Below are positions 48,148 through 60,619 of a DNA stretch of 64,000 nt, piece by piece. The notes under the pieces were generated by a model. It saw only the letters and a program-made list of their open reading frames with translations. It did not search any database and had not been told where the DNA came from. How positions within the stretch are numbered: position 1 is the stretch's first letter; the number at the start of each line of letters is the position of its first letter. A program made the translations under genes and the position numbers. The DNA is taken from positions 1-64,000 of the forward strand of contig JASAMV010008658.1 of NCBI GenBank assembly GCA_030248065.1, given 5' to 3'. This DNA comes from Rhynchonema sp. JSB1_4 (lineage: Eukaryota > Nematoda > Chromadorea > Monhysterida > Xyalidae).

Positions 48148-49620
48148 TGACAAAGAATGTGGCGTCTTTTTTTTGGAAAACGTTTCCCTATCTGATCCAC
48201 AACTACTGTGAATGTGGCGTCTTTTTTTGGAAAACGTTACCCTATCTAATCCACAACTAACTGTGAATGTGGCCTCTTTTTGGAAAACGTTACCGCATCT
48301 GATCCACAACCACTGGGAATGTGGCGTCTTTTTGGAAAACGTTACCGCATCTGATCCACAACCATTGTGAATGTGGCGTCTTTTTTGGAAAACGTTACCG
48401 CATCTGATCCACAAGTACTGTGAATGTGGCGTCTTTTTTGGAAAACGTTACCGCATCTGATCCACAACCACTGTGAATGTGGCGTTTTTTTAGAAAACGT
48501 TACCGCATGTGATCCACAACTACTGTGAATGTGGCGTCTTTTTTTGGAAAACGTTACCGCATCTGATCGACAAGCACTGCGAATGTGGCGTCTTTTTAGA
48601 AAACGTTACCGCATCTAATCCACAAGTGCTGTGAATGTGGCGTCTTTTTGGAAAACGTTACCGCATCTGATCCACAAGTACTGTGAATGTGGCGTCTTTT
48701 TTTGGAAAACGTTACCGCATCTGATCTACAAGTACTGTGAATGTGGCGTCTTTTTTTGGAAAACGTTACCCTATCTAATCCACAACTACTGTGAATGAGG
48801 CGTCTTTTTTTGGAAAACGTTACCGCATCTGATCCACAAGTACTGTGAATGTGGCGTCCTTTTTGGAAAACGTTACCCTATCTAATCCACAACTACTGTG
48901 AATGTGGCGTCTTTTTTTGGAAAACGTTACCGCATCTGATCCACAACCACTGTGAATGTGGCGTCCTTTTTTGGAAAACGTTACCCTATCTAATCCACAA
49001 CTACTGTGAATGAGGCGTCTTTTTTTGGAAAACGTTACCGCATCTGATCCACAAGTACTGTGAACGTGGCGTCTTTTTTTGGAAAACGTTACCGCATCTG
49101 ATCCACAAGTACTGTGAATTGGGCGTCTTTTTTGGAAAACGTTACCGCATCTGATCCACAAGTACTGTGAATGTGGCGTCTTTTTTTGGAAAACGTTACC
49201 GCATCTGATCCACAAGTACTGTGAATGTGGCGTCTTTTTTTGGAAAACGTTACCGCATCTGATCCACAAGTACTGTAAATGTGGCGTCTTTTTTTTGGAA
49301 AACGTTACCGCATCTGATCCACAAGTACTGTGCATGTGGCGTCTTTTTTGGAAAACGTTACCGCATCTGATCCACAAGAACTGTGAATGTGGCGTCTTTT
49401 TTTGGAAAACGTTACCGCATCTGATCCACAAGTACTGTAAATGTGGCGTCTTTTTTTGGAAAACGTTACCGCATCTGATCCACAAGTACTGTGAATGTGG
49501 CGTCTTTTTTTGGAAAACGTTACCGCATCTGATCCACAAGTACTGTGAATGTGGCGTCTTTTTTGGAAAACGTTACCGCATCTGATCCACAAGTACTGTG
49601 AATGTGGCGTCTTTTTTGGA
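48148..49620. repeat. 54-bp minisatellite, about 27 units
   Basis: Unit TGTGAATGTGGCGTC + T5-8 + GGAAAACGTTACCGCATCTG + ATCCACAAGTAC. Units differ mainly in T-run length and in GCATCTGATC versus CTATCTAATC. Long frames through the array on both strands are by-products. No sequence relation to the 54-bp array at 20.3 kb was seen; equal unit length may be chance. Confidence 0.95.
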
Positions 49621-50039
49621 AACCCCTGCTTCGACCACGACTATGGTTGGACTATGACTTGCAAAATTTTGTGTGACCCAAATTTCGCGACAAAGTTGGG
49701 CAGTAACTGTGGACCTTCCTTAGTCACTTGTGATGTTTCAAAGAAGAAAATTACGAGATTCACTATGGTCACAAATTTCGGCCGGTTGATTTTCGGACAG
49801 ACAACAATTTTTACGCTGGTCAAAATTAGAGGCATCAGTAAATCTCTTGATATCAAAAGCACAAATCGCACGTTACAAATCAAGGCAGGTCCGATCCCAT
49901 GCGACACAATCACCAAGTTTGACACACTTGGTTGATGCACTAATGAATGAAAGGCCTGTAATCATACAATTCATTCCAGGTCACAATTTGAAGACGCGTC
50001 AACACGTTAGTAGCACTCTTTGATTTGGTCTGCAAAACT

Positions 50040-51113
50040 TATACCGATAGCTTGCACAATTCACAACTTCATTTCCAGTTCGCTACAACATAACACATTC
50101 GAACAGGGCCAGAATGCTGGTATCCTCAAAAGAGGTCAGTTGCTGTATCTTACGTGTTTGGTTGTGCTGCGGAACACAAGCCGCTGAAACTGACCGTCTT
50201 ATTGTGCTGATGTTTCACATTTTTGGCCGGTCCCCTCTGAACGTCCTCCGATCTGGTGAAAAGGTTGATGAATTCGAACGCACAGGATCCGATGGCTCAC
50301 ATGATTGTGTACGGAGGCACGTTATACGAGCCGTACTTCATGGATTGGATGTACTTTGCGTTTCATGAGGTCAAAAAACCCAACGATACGCGCGAGTTCT
50401 GCAAGGGGGAAGACACAGGGCGAGCCGATGCTGACTGGGAGTTAGTTGCGGTGTTGTGTTTGTTGAGACTAAGTTATCTTTTAATCGAATGCTAATGCGC
50501 ACCATTTTGCTTTATCCAGAAGCTCCCAGCAGCTCGATTTTGATGTGTTCACCGAGGTGTATGACGATCGGCACAAATGAAAGGAATTGTATCCGGGTGC
50601 GTAGTCGTTGGATCAATCTTTCAATTGATGACTAACCCCTGTCAATAACTTTTAGCTAAGCGCAATCAAAAGAAATGTATGTATATCTGCATGTTATGTT
50701 GCTGTTTCCAGAATTTTGGGGTCCGAAGCCGAATGACGGTTCTCCACGTGATCGAATCGATTTGCAGTTTTTCAAGGGACCCACGGGTACACTTCACGCC
50801 GCTGGAGGTTCAATCTTTATCCATACTCTCAGATTTTTCAAGTTTTTGTGTCAATGTACTGGACCAATCAGGTCCCAGAACGCGGATATTCACCAGTTAC
50901 AGACGCACGAGTGGTGTCAGCCGAGTACGTGCCTGCGACCAAAAAGAACGACGACGTCATGAGCAAGCATTTTGCATCGTTCGTTGAGTGAGTTACAAAA
51001 AAAGTCGCATTCTCCTTTGACGAGATTGTGGGATTTTTCTTGATACGTTTCTTTCACATTGAGATACGAGTTCTGGGTTCCGTACGACACTCATTGCGAC
51101 GGACATCATCTGT
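50040..51113 (+). pseudogene. CCP-gene family, 3' part, third copy (opposite strand)
   Basis: Exons in order: RYNITHSNRARMLVSSKE (to about 50132), DPMAHMIVYGGTLYEPYFMD (about 50286-50443), a segment ending YDDRHK-stop-KELYPG (50522-50600), EFWGPKPNDGSPRDRIDLQF (about 50710-50808), DARVVSAEYVPATKKNDDVM (about 50900-50988) and EFWVPYDTHCDGHHL (51063-51113). An in-frame TGA replaces sequence that is open in both other copies, and the 5' half, including signal and CCP exons, is absent nearby apart from the relic at 37979. Confidence 0.8.
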
Positions 51114-51278
51114 AGGTAATAAGCAAGTGAATTATTATGCGTTCTATAACTGAAGAAGTGAATACTATGTGATCCGATATGTCATTGTTAAACAGGGATT
51201 TATGTCATGCGTCTCTAACGCAACCAAAGCCTTGGGCGAAAGTACTGATCTGACAAAACACCAGGACAATGTCAGGTC

Positions 51279-52003
51279 CAGTGGTTAATAAAAAAATTTT
51301 TTTATTCAAACCCCTTTTTTTTTAAAAAAAAATTTTTTTTTTAATTTAAAAAAAAATTTTTATTCCAGCCAAAAACTGCCAGAAACGAAAAAAAAATGAG
51401 CGCTAAAGCAAAAAATAGTGGCATTTTTCTTCCATAACGTGTGGTAAGTGCATATAAAGCACTCACGACACGAAAACAATACTAAACAATGGTCAATGAG
51501 TACCAACAGTAGTCAGGTACACACCCATACACTTCCTCCACGTGGTGTGGGTGCCTTGGTGTGGCTTTGTGACACTCAAGACGGTAAATTTGGGTGAAAC
51601 TATTGCCTCTTGGTACACGACCAATGCAAATATGTGACAAACAGTGTAAATATAGAGTGAATATCACACCGAATCACTGCTTTCGGGTCTGTTGCATGGA
51701 TAAATGCATGCCCTCCCAGTCACATGTACACATGTGTAATCATATGAGAGGCCATGTGAGTGTGTGCACTATGTCTAGATGCCACAAAACAACGATTATG
51801 GCACCCAATACACCCATGGTAGGGTCGGGTGATGTTAACAGTAGCAATTTTTATGCAAAAATAGCACTTTTAGAGCAAAAAAATAGAGAAATTTTCGAAT
51901 TTTGAAATAATAAAAAAAATTTTTTTTTAACTTTTGGAACGAATTTTTTTTTTAAAAAAAAAATTTTTTTTTAATAAAAAAAATTTTTTTTTAAAAACCA
52001 CTG
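51279..52003. mobile_element. hAT-type MITE (family 3), complete, 8-bp target duplication
   Basis: Termini CAGTGGTTAATAAAAAAATT and TTTTTAAAAACCACTG, flanked by GTCAGGTC at 51271-51278 and 52004-52011. The 725-bp interior has A/T runs near both ends and a GTGTGGGTGCC-rich centre, and no transposase. Confidence 0.85.
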
Positions 52004-52208
52004 GTCAGGTCATCAGGATTAAAGCGACACTACAAAAGTCTCCATTTTACCTCTTTTTTCATTCTGCTGCGCTGATGATTCTTTGTGACGTATTTGCGTT
52101 GTCTAACCATTGTTTGTTGTGACGAGACCTGCATGAAACGTTAGCCAGCTCGCTGCCCGACAGAAGTGTGTTTGTACTTTGTGCATCAAAACCTTGCTGT
52201 ATATATAT

Positions 52209-52400
52209 ACAATCTGTCATTTTCTGTTTCGTTACGAAACACAGTTCGAAGCATGTCCGTCCAACAACTTTGCGTGCACGAATGCAAGTGGCAGAATGGA
52301 GAGAAGTACTCTGATGAATACGATCTGTGCGAAGCTGCCAACGAGACACGACAGAAGATCGACATTGCATCCTGCCATTATGCTCGGGTGGACCGAACAT
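52209..52400 (+). CDS. Possible Cys-rich exon
   Basis: The frame MSVQQLCVHECKWQNGEKYS continues DEYDLCEAANETRQKIDIAS to a stop at about 52400. It is the unshifted counterpart of 38405-38599. Two copies with conserved cysteines suggest a real exon of a small secreted or extracellular module, but no splice partners or start were found. Confidence 0.35.
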
Positions 52401-52854
52401 GAGGATCAGGCATGACTGTGTTATTGCGACCGGACGATTTGTAGCTTGCAAATTTAGACACCACAGTGTTGTAATGATATGATGTCTTTTCACTCAAATC
52501 CCACTGATATGTTGATCGCTCGCATTTTTGGGTTTTTAGGATTTTTTTCAGTGTTTCGCGAAATTTTAAGGCTTGTTATACATATGTACTAACTACGGAC
52601 ACACGGTAACACTTGGCGTAATAAAAATTATATATGTACTACATTAGTTTTGTGGGTAGTGCATGCTTATGTTAAATTACGATTAAATGTCGATCGGTTT
52701 ATTCGGTACCTTTGCAGAGCCTGTCAAAAATAATGCAACAGCACTAAGATTATGTATTATTTTGCAGTAGTATGTATGGATAAAAGTGAGTGAAATATCA
52801 TCATAAATCATTCCCTGATCATTGTAATCTTTCCCTGAATCTTGTCCAAAAAAA

Positions 52855-55800
52855 TTAACCACGTTTTGCAATTATGCGCAAAATAATTCCCACGAAGAAC
52901 TCAAAGCCGTAGATGACGACAGCTAGTGCCAGCCCGAATATCCAGAGTAAAAATATGCCGGAAACTTGTAGTGTGCTCAGCTGATGGCTGTTTCCCGCAT
53001 TGGCGTCGCGATTCGATCCTTGCTTACCACACCGTCTTTGTTTGTCGGCCGTGCGTGCCTGTATGCAAATTTAAAAAGCATACGATGGTGACAGCGGGGG
53101 CGAAAAGTTGGCTTTCTTGAAGCACATGCTTTTGAATCAGTGTAGCCCCCAAACAGTGTGTGTGCACGACCTGTTGGCGAGCCGCTCGCTTTGCCAGAAC
53201 CACGTGTCGATCAACAATGGGCAGATGAGAGTCATACGTGTTTAAGATCCCCTCGTTGATCTGGTTGACTAGTCTATCGGAGGCGTTAGGCGAAAATAAC
53301 ATCACAATGCCTGAAAACGTCTTGGTTGTGAAAATCTGCCTGGTATATACTCATTAGTCCAGGTTATATTTTACCTTTGTCGTCATGATGATTCCTTTAC
53401 TCAATCAATGCTGTATCTCATACCTGATGCGGGCGAGAACTCATACGTTGAGAATTCCACGATTTTGGCGTTGCAACATTGCGCCTGCACGTCGATCAAT
53501 CCAATTGACGCTGTGACAAATGCGACCCGATCGTGATCGATCAACTCGCACACATGTCCTTCGATGTTGTCCCCGAATATGGGCGGATTCGATTCAAAGG
53601 CTCGTTTCAGTCGACGCGCGAGCGCATCGTTGCCTGCACCAATGCACGTGGTCTGAGGACAATAAGTTGCCTTTCTAATGCTAACGTCCTTGCTAACTGT
53701 AGGGCTATGCGCAATGACGATTATGTATTATATGTATTTGAAGCAGGCCGAGACGAGCACAACTTGCATTTTTCATCTTGAGCCAAGCATGATTGCTACA
53801 AAAAACGATGGTCAAGCAGTTTAAAAACAAACTTTTTATTTTTTTGAAAAGTCAGATTGTGCTGGCTTTTAATTAAAAACACGAGTTTTTTTTTTGGAAA
53901 CATAGTATGGCCTAATTCTTCCAACATGACCTTTCTGAGGTATACATTTAGAATTTTTTTCTATGTCGGAACAATTTTCCCAACGGAGAACGCCAAGAGT
54001 GTCTCTTGGGGGACTATATTAGGACTCACTCCAAATTTGAGGTTTCAAATGATTTCCCCAAATAAGCATAAGTATGCGGCAGACTATTCGGAAAAATTTT
54101 CGAATTAGTTTCTAGTGGTGACTTATCCGGGGGAGCATGTTTGGCATTCTTCGGTATGTCACTCCTTTGATCAGAACTTGACCAGCTGCAATACATAATC
54201 GGCAATCGTTTCCTATCGTCACTGAATCATCATCATCGATGTTTTGCAACTTAAAATTTGGTATTCTGCGACAGTCTACGAAGTTAGTTGCCACCACGTC
54301 CGCGTGATATTTATATTACCAAAAACACTGATAAATAAAATAGTCGTGCTGAGTACAAGTCACGTTCACATGCCGTTGGAACAGCCGAATCACCCTTTGG
54401 TTGTGCGTTGATGATCCCCACGTGTGGGGTCACGTGACAAAAAATTTGAGCTTTCATAAATTTTTGGGAAGCGCCACCGTTTCACCTGGAACGGCGTTTC
54501 CGCTACTTTTTCTAATTAAAATTTTTTTACAGTGCTCTATAAAAAATTATTTCCACCCTACTACCAAGTGCCGAGCACCAGCAAATAGATAACAGACAAT
54601 GGAGTTACATACATATCTTCAAACGATGTCATTGGCACGTACTGTATATACCTTGATTCACCACTGACAGCCAAGCGGTTTTTGGGTCATTTGCCATGAT
54701 GCGGTATTGGCCCTGTTCCACGAGGGTGACCAACTGATCGAGATTTTCAAACGGCATCTTTTCGGTCTGCAGCAGCAATCTGTGGTGTGGGTTAACATTT
54801 AGAAAAATCTCACAGGTGCTCCGAAGTCTCGAAAAACATCCGTCACCTGCTCAACAGCCCATCACTAAACATCGCTAGAACAATCGCAACAAGAAAGGCG
54901 GTCCATTCACCGACACAGTTGTAAGCGCTTACTGATCCTTCTGGGGCAAGCTTTCCCCTCACTGATGCCGAATTGGCCAGCCGCGCTCTCCAGCGTTGCA
55001 GCAAATATATGATTGCCATCACCAGAAACAGACTGACCCAGACCGAAGATGAGAATGCCGTGGCGAAGCCGAATCTTAAAGGCTTGCGGGTGGTTGCACA
55101 AAAATAATGAGTAACCACCTTTATTGCATATGTTTCAAATGTTTCCATCTCGTGTGGATTGGGATTACGTATGGTCCAGCCACGAACTCATGAGACGACT
55201 TATTTTGAAGTTGACTTGAACGGATCCAATAACGTTCCAGTTCCACGTATTTCGGAAATGAAAGAAAGAGAAATGCATGTATTTTTTAAAAAACACGCTC
55301 TCCACCACGGTGCGTAAATTCCCTTTTGACTCCCAAAACATTTGTGCGTTGAACGATGTTGCTGTTCGCGGAAGCACGCAACAAATTGAGGTCAGCCAGC
55401 TGGAACTTGTCATCATGTCTCTCGGCCCAATCTCTTTCTTTTGTTTGCAAAAACCCGTGTAACCGGCGCATTTTTGAATCTGGCCAAGCAAGCTTTAAAA
55501 AGAATCGTCTCATGAGCACGTGGCTGGACTATACCTTCAAAATAGTATTAGTGAAACATTCACGGGCCAACCTGTCACCAGCGTTGGAACTGCCCGGGGC
55601 CACCAGAGCGCCGAGTGGATTTTCAGTTGGCATAATAGTCGAAATCTTAAAGTTTTTGACGCGCTCTTCGGTCGGTTGAAAGAAAAACGTTGCCGAATCA
55701 ACGCGGCCACTCGTTATCATTTCGTAGGCGGCTGATATGAAGCCCATCTGCAGAAACAGAGCGGAGCACACAGCGCTCGACTACGAGCTGAATCAATCGG

Positions 55801-56015
55801 TGGCGAAAATGCCGTTATGTCAAACATACCTTTTTGGCCAACTGGCTATCCATCGGTACCAGCGTGTGGTTAAGACCGGCGGCTTGCATGACCACACTGA
55901 CTTGTTCAGCTTGGTAGCCTGGATATCGACAGTCTCGGGTCACCATCAAATTCGACGCCGTGGAGCACGGGAATCGATGTGGAAAGCTAACGCTGTGCAG
56001 CAGTCGAACTGCCAT
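52855..56015 (-). CDS. Ionotropic-glutamate-receptor-like channel
   Basis: Ligand-gated cation channel subunit of the iGluR/IR type, plasma membrane. Exons, all phase-consistent: 56015-55830 (in-frame ATG also at 56054), 55747-55535, 55082-54847, 54779-54652, 53633-53424, 53310-53084 and 52980-52855 (TAA). S1 half: CRYPGYQAEQVSVVMQAAGL and EMITSGRVDSATFFFQPTEE. M1: VWVSLFLVMAIIYLLQRW. Probable M3: WTAFLVAIVLAMFSDGLLS. S2 half: PFENLDQLVTLVEQGQYRIM and FVTASIGLIDVQAQ. M4: GIFLLWIFGLALAVVIYGFE. About 440 residues, so it has no large N-terminal domain, as in arthropod IRs. The canonical SYTANLAAF motif of M3 is absent and the M1-M3 interval is short. A 360-bp MITE lies at +2 of the intron after exon 55747-55535. 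Confidence 0.82.
55172..55531. mobile_element. TA-target MITE, 360 bp, copy 2, inside a splice donor
   Basis: Inverse orientation of 4095-4454 with the same length and about 30-bp inverted ends, flanked by TA at 55170-55171 and 55532-55533. On the minus strand the exon end TTGAAG is followed by GT, whose T belongs to the TA duplication, so the donor now reads GTATAGTCC. Without the insertion it would have read GTACGTAATC. Confidence 0.88.
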
Positions 56016-56059
56016 GTTTAAGCGAAGATTCAAGCGCAGCAGTGGACCGCACAATTCAC

Positions 56060-56950
56060 AGCATAAGCATGGTAGTGATCATGTGTTGTTTGAAATAGCA
56101 AAAATAAATGTGGTGTGTTGTCTGGCACAGCTGGATATACCAATGAGTTAAGGATATAGGCAAAGTATGCAATAGTTGCCAGGTTGATTAATGAAGCTAA
56201 GTTAATGAAGCGGTTTTCAAATGTGTTAATCTTGACACCTGCATAATGCACCATGCGTGATGAGCACAGACTCCCAGGAAAAAGCGCACTAGCAACCGAG
56301 CCATTGCGTGCAACATTAGCTTGCCCACAATGCATATTTGAATTGGCGCGTTACCGTAATCATTGATGATCATGCTCCCTACATTACTGCCTATTGCACG
56401 AACGAATCGTTTCTTTTCAGCAGGAATAAAGGCAAAATCGCGAATCAATGCCCAAATTCGATGTTGCGCGCGATCGATTGCGCTCGGCCACGCTCGGCAC
56501 GCTGCCAAGTTTTCGAGGTGTCAATATATCCACCATTGTTGTGTTTTTTATTTCATCTCAAATGCAACCAATTGCGTGAGGTTCGAAGCTTAGCCCGACA
56601 CCGCGTTGAATACCCCGGCCGGAGCTGAAAACGGCCATCGCTTTTCTGCGGTGTTGGGTTCCCTTTTGGCACCAATTTCGGGAATAAGGCAACTCATTTT
56701 CTGTTGCTGATCAGCCATGCGAAGCCGAGACTCTCATCATCCATGTCTGTGTGCCCATCTGCATCTTCAGTCCACTCACGCCCGTTTTCTGTTTGTGGTA
56801 TCATGCTATCATGTCAATATGCTGTGGAATGTCGTTTTTCGCGATGCCCGAAAGCACGAACTTTGTTGTCTAATTCTCCCTCCTGCTCGTTTTTGCTGTT
56901 CTTCTGAGTGTGTGTACCGTATTGTCGGATTCCGCGATCCCCGCCCGCCC
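56060..56950. other. Spacer, no gene supported
   Basis: Unique-looking sequence with several open but motif-free small frames on both strands. It may include the 5' region of the glutamate-receptor-like gene on the minus strand. Confidence 0.4.
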
Positions 56951-58596
56951 GTAAGGGCAATGGTGTGGCTGGGGGGCCCACCCCCTAGGTACAGTAGGTA
57001 GCTAGAGTGACGCGCCATCCTGGTACAGTAGGTAGGTGGCCGCCCCCCGGCTGGACAGTAGGTTGCTTTTTTGGCTCAAAATGGTATAAAATCGATATTT
57101 TTCACTGCAAATAGGCGAAAAATCGCGCGCTTCGCGCGAAATTAGCGTTTTAGAGCACATATTCATCAAAATTTAGACATAAAGAATTTTGTTCCCCCCC
57201 CTAGCTCGGCCGGTACAGTAGGTAGGTTGATTGCAGGCCCCCTCTTCGTGGTAGCGGGGGGGGGGGGGGGGGGCCCCCCCCGGTACAGTAGTAGTAGGTT
57301 GATTGCCCACGCCTGGCAGTGTAGTTGCCGCCCCCCCCTGGACAGGGGCCCCAGGGGAAAAATCCCGCGCTGCGCGCGAAATTAGTGTTTTAGGCCACTT
57401 TTCTTCGTATTTAGACATAAAAAATTTCCCCCCCCAAACCCCCCCCCCCCCCCCCCCCCCCCTCGGCCTCGGGTACGTTGCCGCCCCGCCTGGATAGCTG
57501 CACCACTGCCCTCCATGGTACGCCTGCCCCACTGTTCCCCCTCCGGGTACGTCTGCTCCCCCAATTTTACCTAAAATAGGCAAATTTTGGCCTAAAATAG
57601 GCATTTTTAGGCATAAAATGAGTGATTTTTAGGTCAATGTAGTCAAAAATCGCCAAAATACCCTTTTTATTGAGATTTTTTTCCAAAAAGGAGCAAAAAT
57701 GAGCCAAATTTTCGACCTCAAAAAATGACTTTTCTCCAAATTTGAGTCCTCCCCCCCTTCCGGGTCCGTCCCCCCCAGGTGGGTACGTCTGTTCCCCCTC
57801 CGAAAAAAGGGGGGTACCGCCTGTTCCCCCTCCGGACCAGGAACTACACTGACGCCTGGGTAGCCACACCACTGCGTGAGGGGTAGGTTAGGTACCCTGC
57901 AGTTGCAACCATCCGTGGGGTTGCACACCTTGCATGCAATGCAACCATCAATTCAATTTGTTTTTTCATATGCAAAAATGGGTGGTTTTCGACCTTAAAA
58001 TTCCAAAAATTGTGCGCTGCGCAAACCTCCATATGATTAGTTGCAGATGGACAAGAACCGTTTTTTTGGACTGAAAATACATTTCTGTGAAAAAAAACCG
58101 GGCAAAATTTTCTCTTGTTTTTGCCAAAAAATGACGTCTTTGACCCATATTTTTCAACGTTCTTGAGGTTCGTCAATGCCGAAGTGCAGTGCTTGTGGCT
58201 ACTTTGGCGGGGCCGGGGCGGGTAGGGTACATAGCAGTGTTGGAGGTGGGGGGGGTTGGGGGGGGGGGTACCCCCCCAGTACGGTAGGTATCCCCCTCGC
58301 CTGGTACAGTACCCCGATGTTTGGCATGGTACAGTAGGTATCCCCTCGGATTTTCACCCCGGTACAGTAGGTATCCCCCCGATTTTGCCCCAAAAGTGCC
58401 AATTTTTAACCAAAATGGCCAAAATTAGTGTAAAATCAGTGGATTTTACCTTAAATTACCCAAAACGTTTTCACACGATTCCACACATAATAAACACATT
58501 AAAAATTTTCACCCAAAAACCTAATCCCCTCCCCAACCCCCCAAACCCCCCCTAGGTACATAACCCCCAGGCCATCGGCTCTGGTACAGTAGTAGG

Positions 58597-58959
58597 CAGT
58601 GTAGTTCCTGATCCGGCGCGGCGGTTAGTGTACCTCCCTGGGGGGGAAGGGGTGGGGGAAGACCCAAATTCACGAAAAAGTCACTTTTTGAGGTCGAAAA
58701 TTTGACCGATTTTTGGCCCTTTTTGGAAAAAATTCTCCATAAAAAGGGTATTCTGGCGACTTTTGACAACATCGGCCTAAAAATCACCCATTTTAGGCCT
58801 AAAATTGTCCATTTTAGGCCTAAAAATGCATATTTTGGGCAAAAATTGAGGCGGTTAGTGTACACCTGGCGCGGCGGTTAGTGTACTAGTGTACCTTGGT
58901 CGCGGCGGTTAGTGTACCTTAGGGGGGGGGACCCCCCCTCCCCCCCAGGAACTACACTG
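58597..58959. mobile_element. hAT-type MITE (family 1), complete copy in the mosaic
   Basis: CAGTGTAGTTCCTGATCCGG ... CCAGGAACTACACTG, with GTAGTAGG duplicated at 58589-58596 and 58960-58967. The target is the GGTACAGTAGTAGG array, so the array is older than the insertion. Confidence 0.88.
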
Positions 58960-59068
58960 GTAGTAGGTATCCCCCCTCTCCGAGCCCGGTACAGTAGGTA
59001 TCCCCCCTCCAGAGTACCTCCAACACTGGTACATAGGTGGAAGAATCCGGGGCGGGTAGGGGGTGTAC

Positions 59069-59368
59069 CAGTGTAGTTCCTGGTCCGGCGCGGCGGTTAG
59101 TGTACCTACCCCTTTTTTCCGTGCGGCGGTTAGTGTACCTCCCTGGGGGGAAGGGGGGAAGACCCAAATTCAGGAAAAAGTCACTTTTTGAGGTAGAAAT
59201 TTTTACCGATTTTTGGCCCTTTTTGGAAGAATTCTCCATAAAAAGGGTATTTTGGCGACTTTTGACAACATTGACCTAAAGATTACCCATTTTAGGCCTA
59301 AAAATGCCCATTTTAGGCCTAAAATTGCTACCTTAGGGGGGACCCCCTCCCCCCCAGGAACTACACTC
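59069..59368. mobile_element. hAT-type MITE (family 1), complete copy
   Basis: CAGTGTAGTTCCTGGTCCGG ... CCCAGGAACTACACTC, flanked by GGGTGTAC (59061-59068) and AGGTGTAC (59369-59376), an 8-bp duplication with one change. Further partial or rearranged copies lie at about 57540-57852 (reversed), 60821-61170, 61460-61650 (reversed) and 62435-62720. Confidence 0.8.
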
Positions 59369-60619
59369 AGGTGTACCAATAATCTTGGGGGAATCCGGTT
59401 TGGGGGAGGGGCAGTGGTGGGTGTGGCTGCCCAGGCGTGCAATCAACCTACTGTACCACCAGAAAGGCCTGCAATCAACCTACCTACTGTACCGGCCGAG
59501 CTATGGGGGGGAACAAAATTTTTTATGTCTAAATTTTGATGAAAATGTACTCTAAAACAGCGCGCAATTTTTCGCCTATTTGGAGTGAAAAATACCGATT
59601 TTATACCATTTTGAGCCAAAAATTTCAACCTACTGTACCAGCCGTGGGGCGGCGACCTACCTACTGTACCAGGATGGCGCGTCAATCTACCTACTTACTG
59701 TACCTAGGGGGACCCCCACCCCCCCCCAGCCACATCATTGGGAGGGGGAAGATTTTTGGGGCATGGTTGGGTACCATACAAGTTTTTCTGGGTGCCTATT
59801 TTTATGTGCTATGAAGTGCACATATCGCGCGCAGGGCATTTTGAGGGCAAAAATCGGTGATAACACTGATGCATGCAAAAACACCCCTTTTCGGACCTTG
59901 GGTACCTGCAACCTTGCAGTTAATTGCAATTTTTCTGGAAAAATATATTTACAGTAAAAAACGTTTTTTTGGAAAAACCGTTTTTTTTCGATATTTTTCA
60001 GGCCAAAAGTTGGTCACCTGTTCAAGTGGGGCATGAGGCCACATTTTGGGCAAAATTTCCCATAGCAGCGGGGGATTTCTCCAAAAATTCAAAAATTTCC
60101 CACACCCAAGAGGTGTTTCTGAAAAAAATGACGCAAAAAATCTTCGTACCAAAAAGTGGACTAAAAGTGCTTAAAACAGGGCTTTCTTGCGGCAGCAAGC
60201 GATTTTTGACATTTTTCGGTGAAAAATTGTCAATTTTGGTGCTTCTCGAGGTCAAAAAGTTATTTCTTACGGGTGCTTGTTCTAAAGGGAAAAATTTCCC
60301 ATACCCCATACCCCGGCCGATTTTCCATCGACGAGGTAACGGTAGTTACCCGAAGTACCCCATAACAGGGGGTTGACCCCCCAACTACACCACTACGTGC
60401 CACTATACTGTCTTATTACGTATCTTTGCTTTATCCGCCATGTTTTAGCGGAATGCAGCCCCCTAGCTTGGCCGGTACAGTATGTACGTATCTGCCCCGA
60501 TTTTTTGATGGTGCAGCAGTAGCCAAAGTAGCCACGCCACTGTTTAGGAGCGGGGGTTGTCTGTACTCCGCGGAGGGGCTCTATTCCGGGGCTCTATTTA
60601 GGTTTTTACGGTAATTTTT

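Noticed and set aside
48820..49585. 239-residue frame with repeated CGNVFQKKTPHSQ-like units
   Set aside because: Same reason: a 54-bp tandem array read in a period divisible by three.
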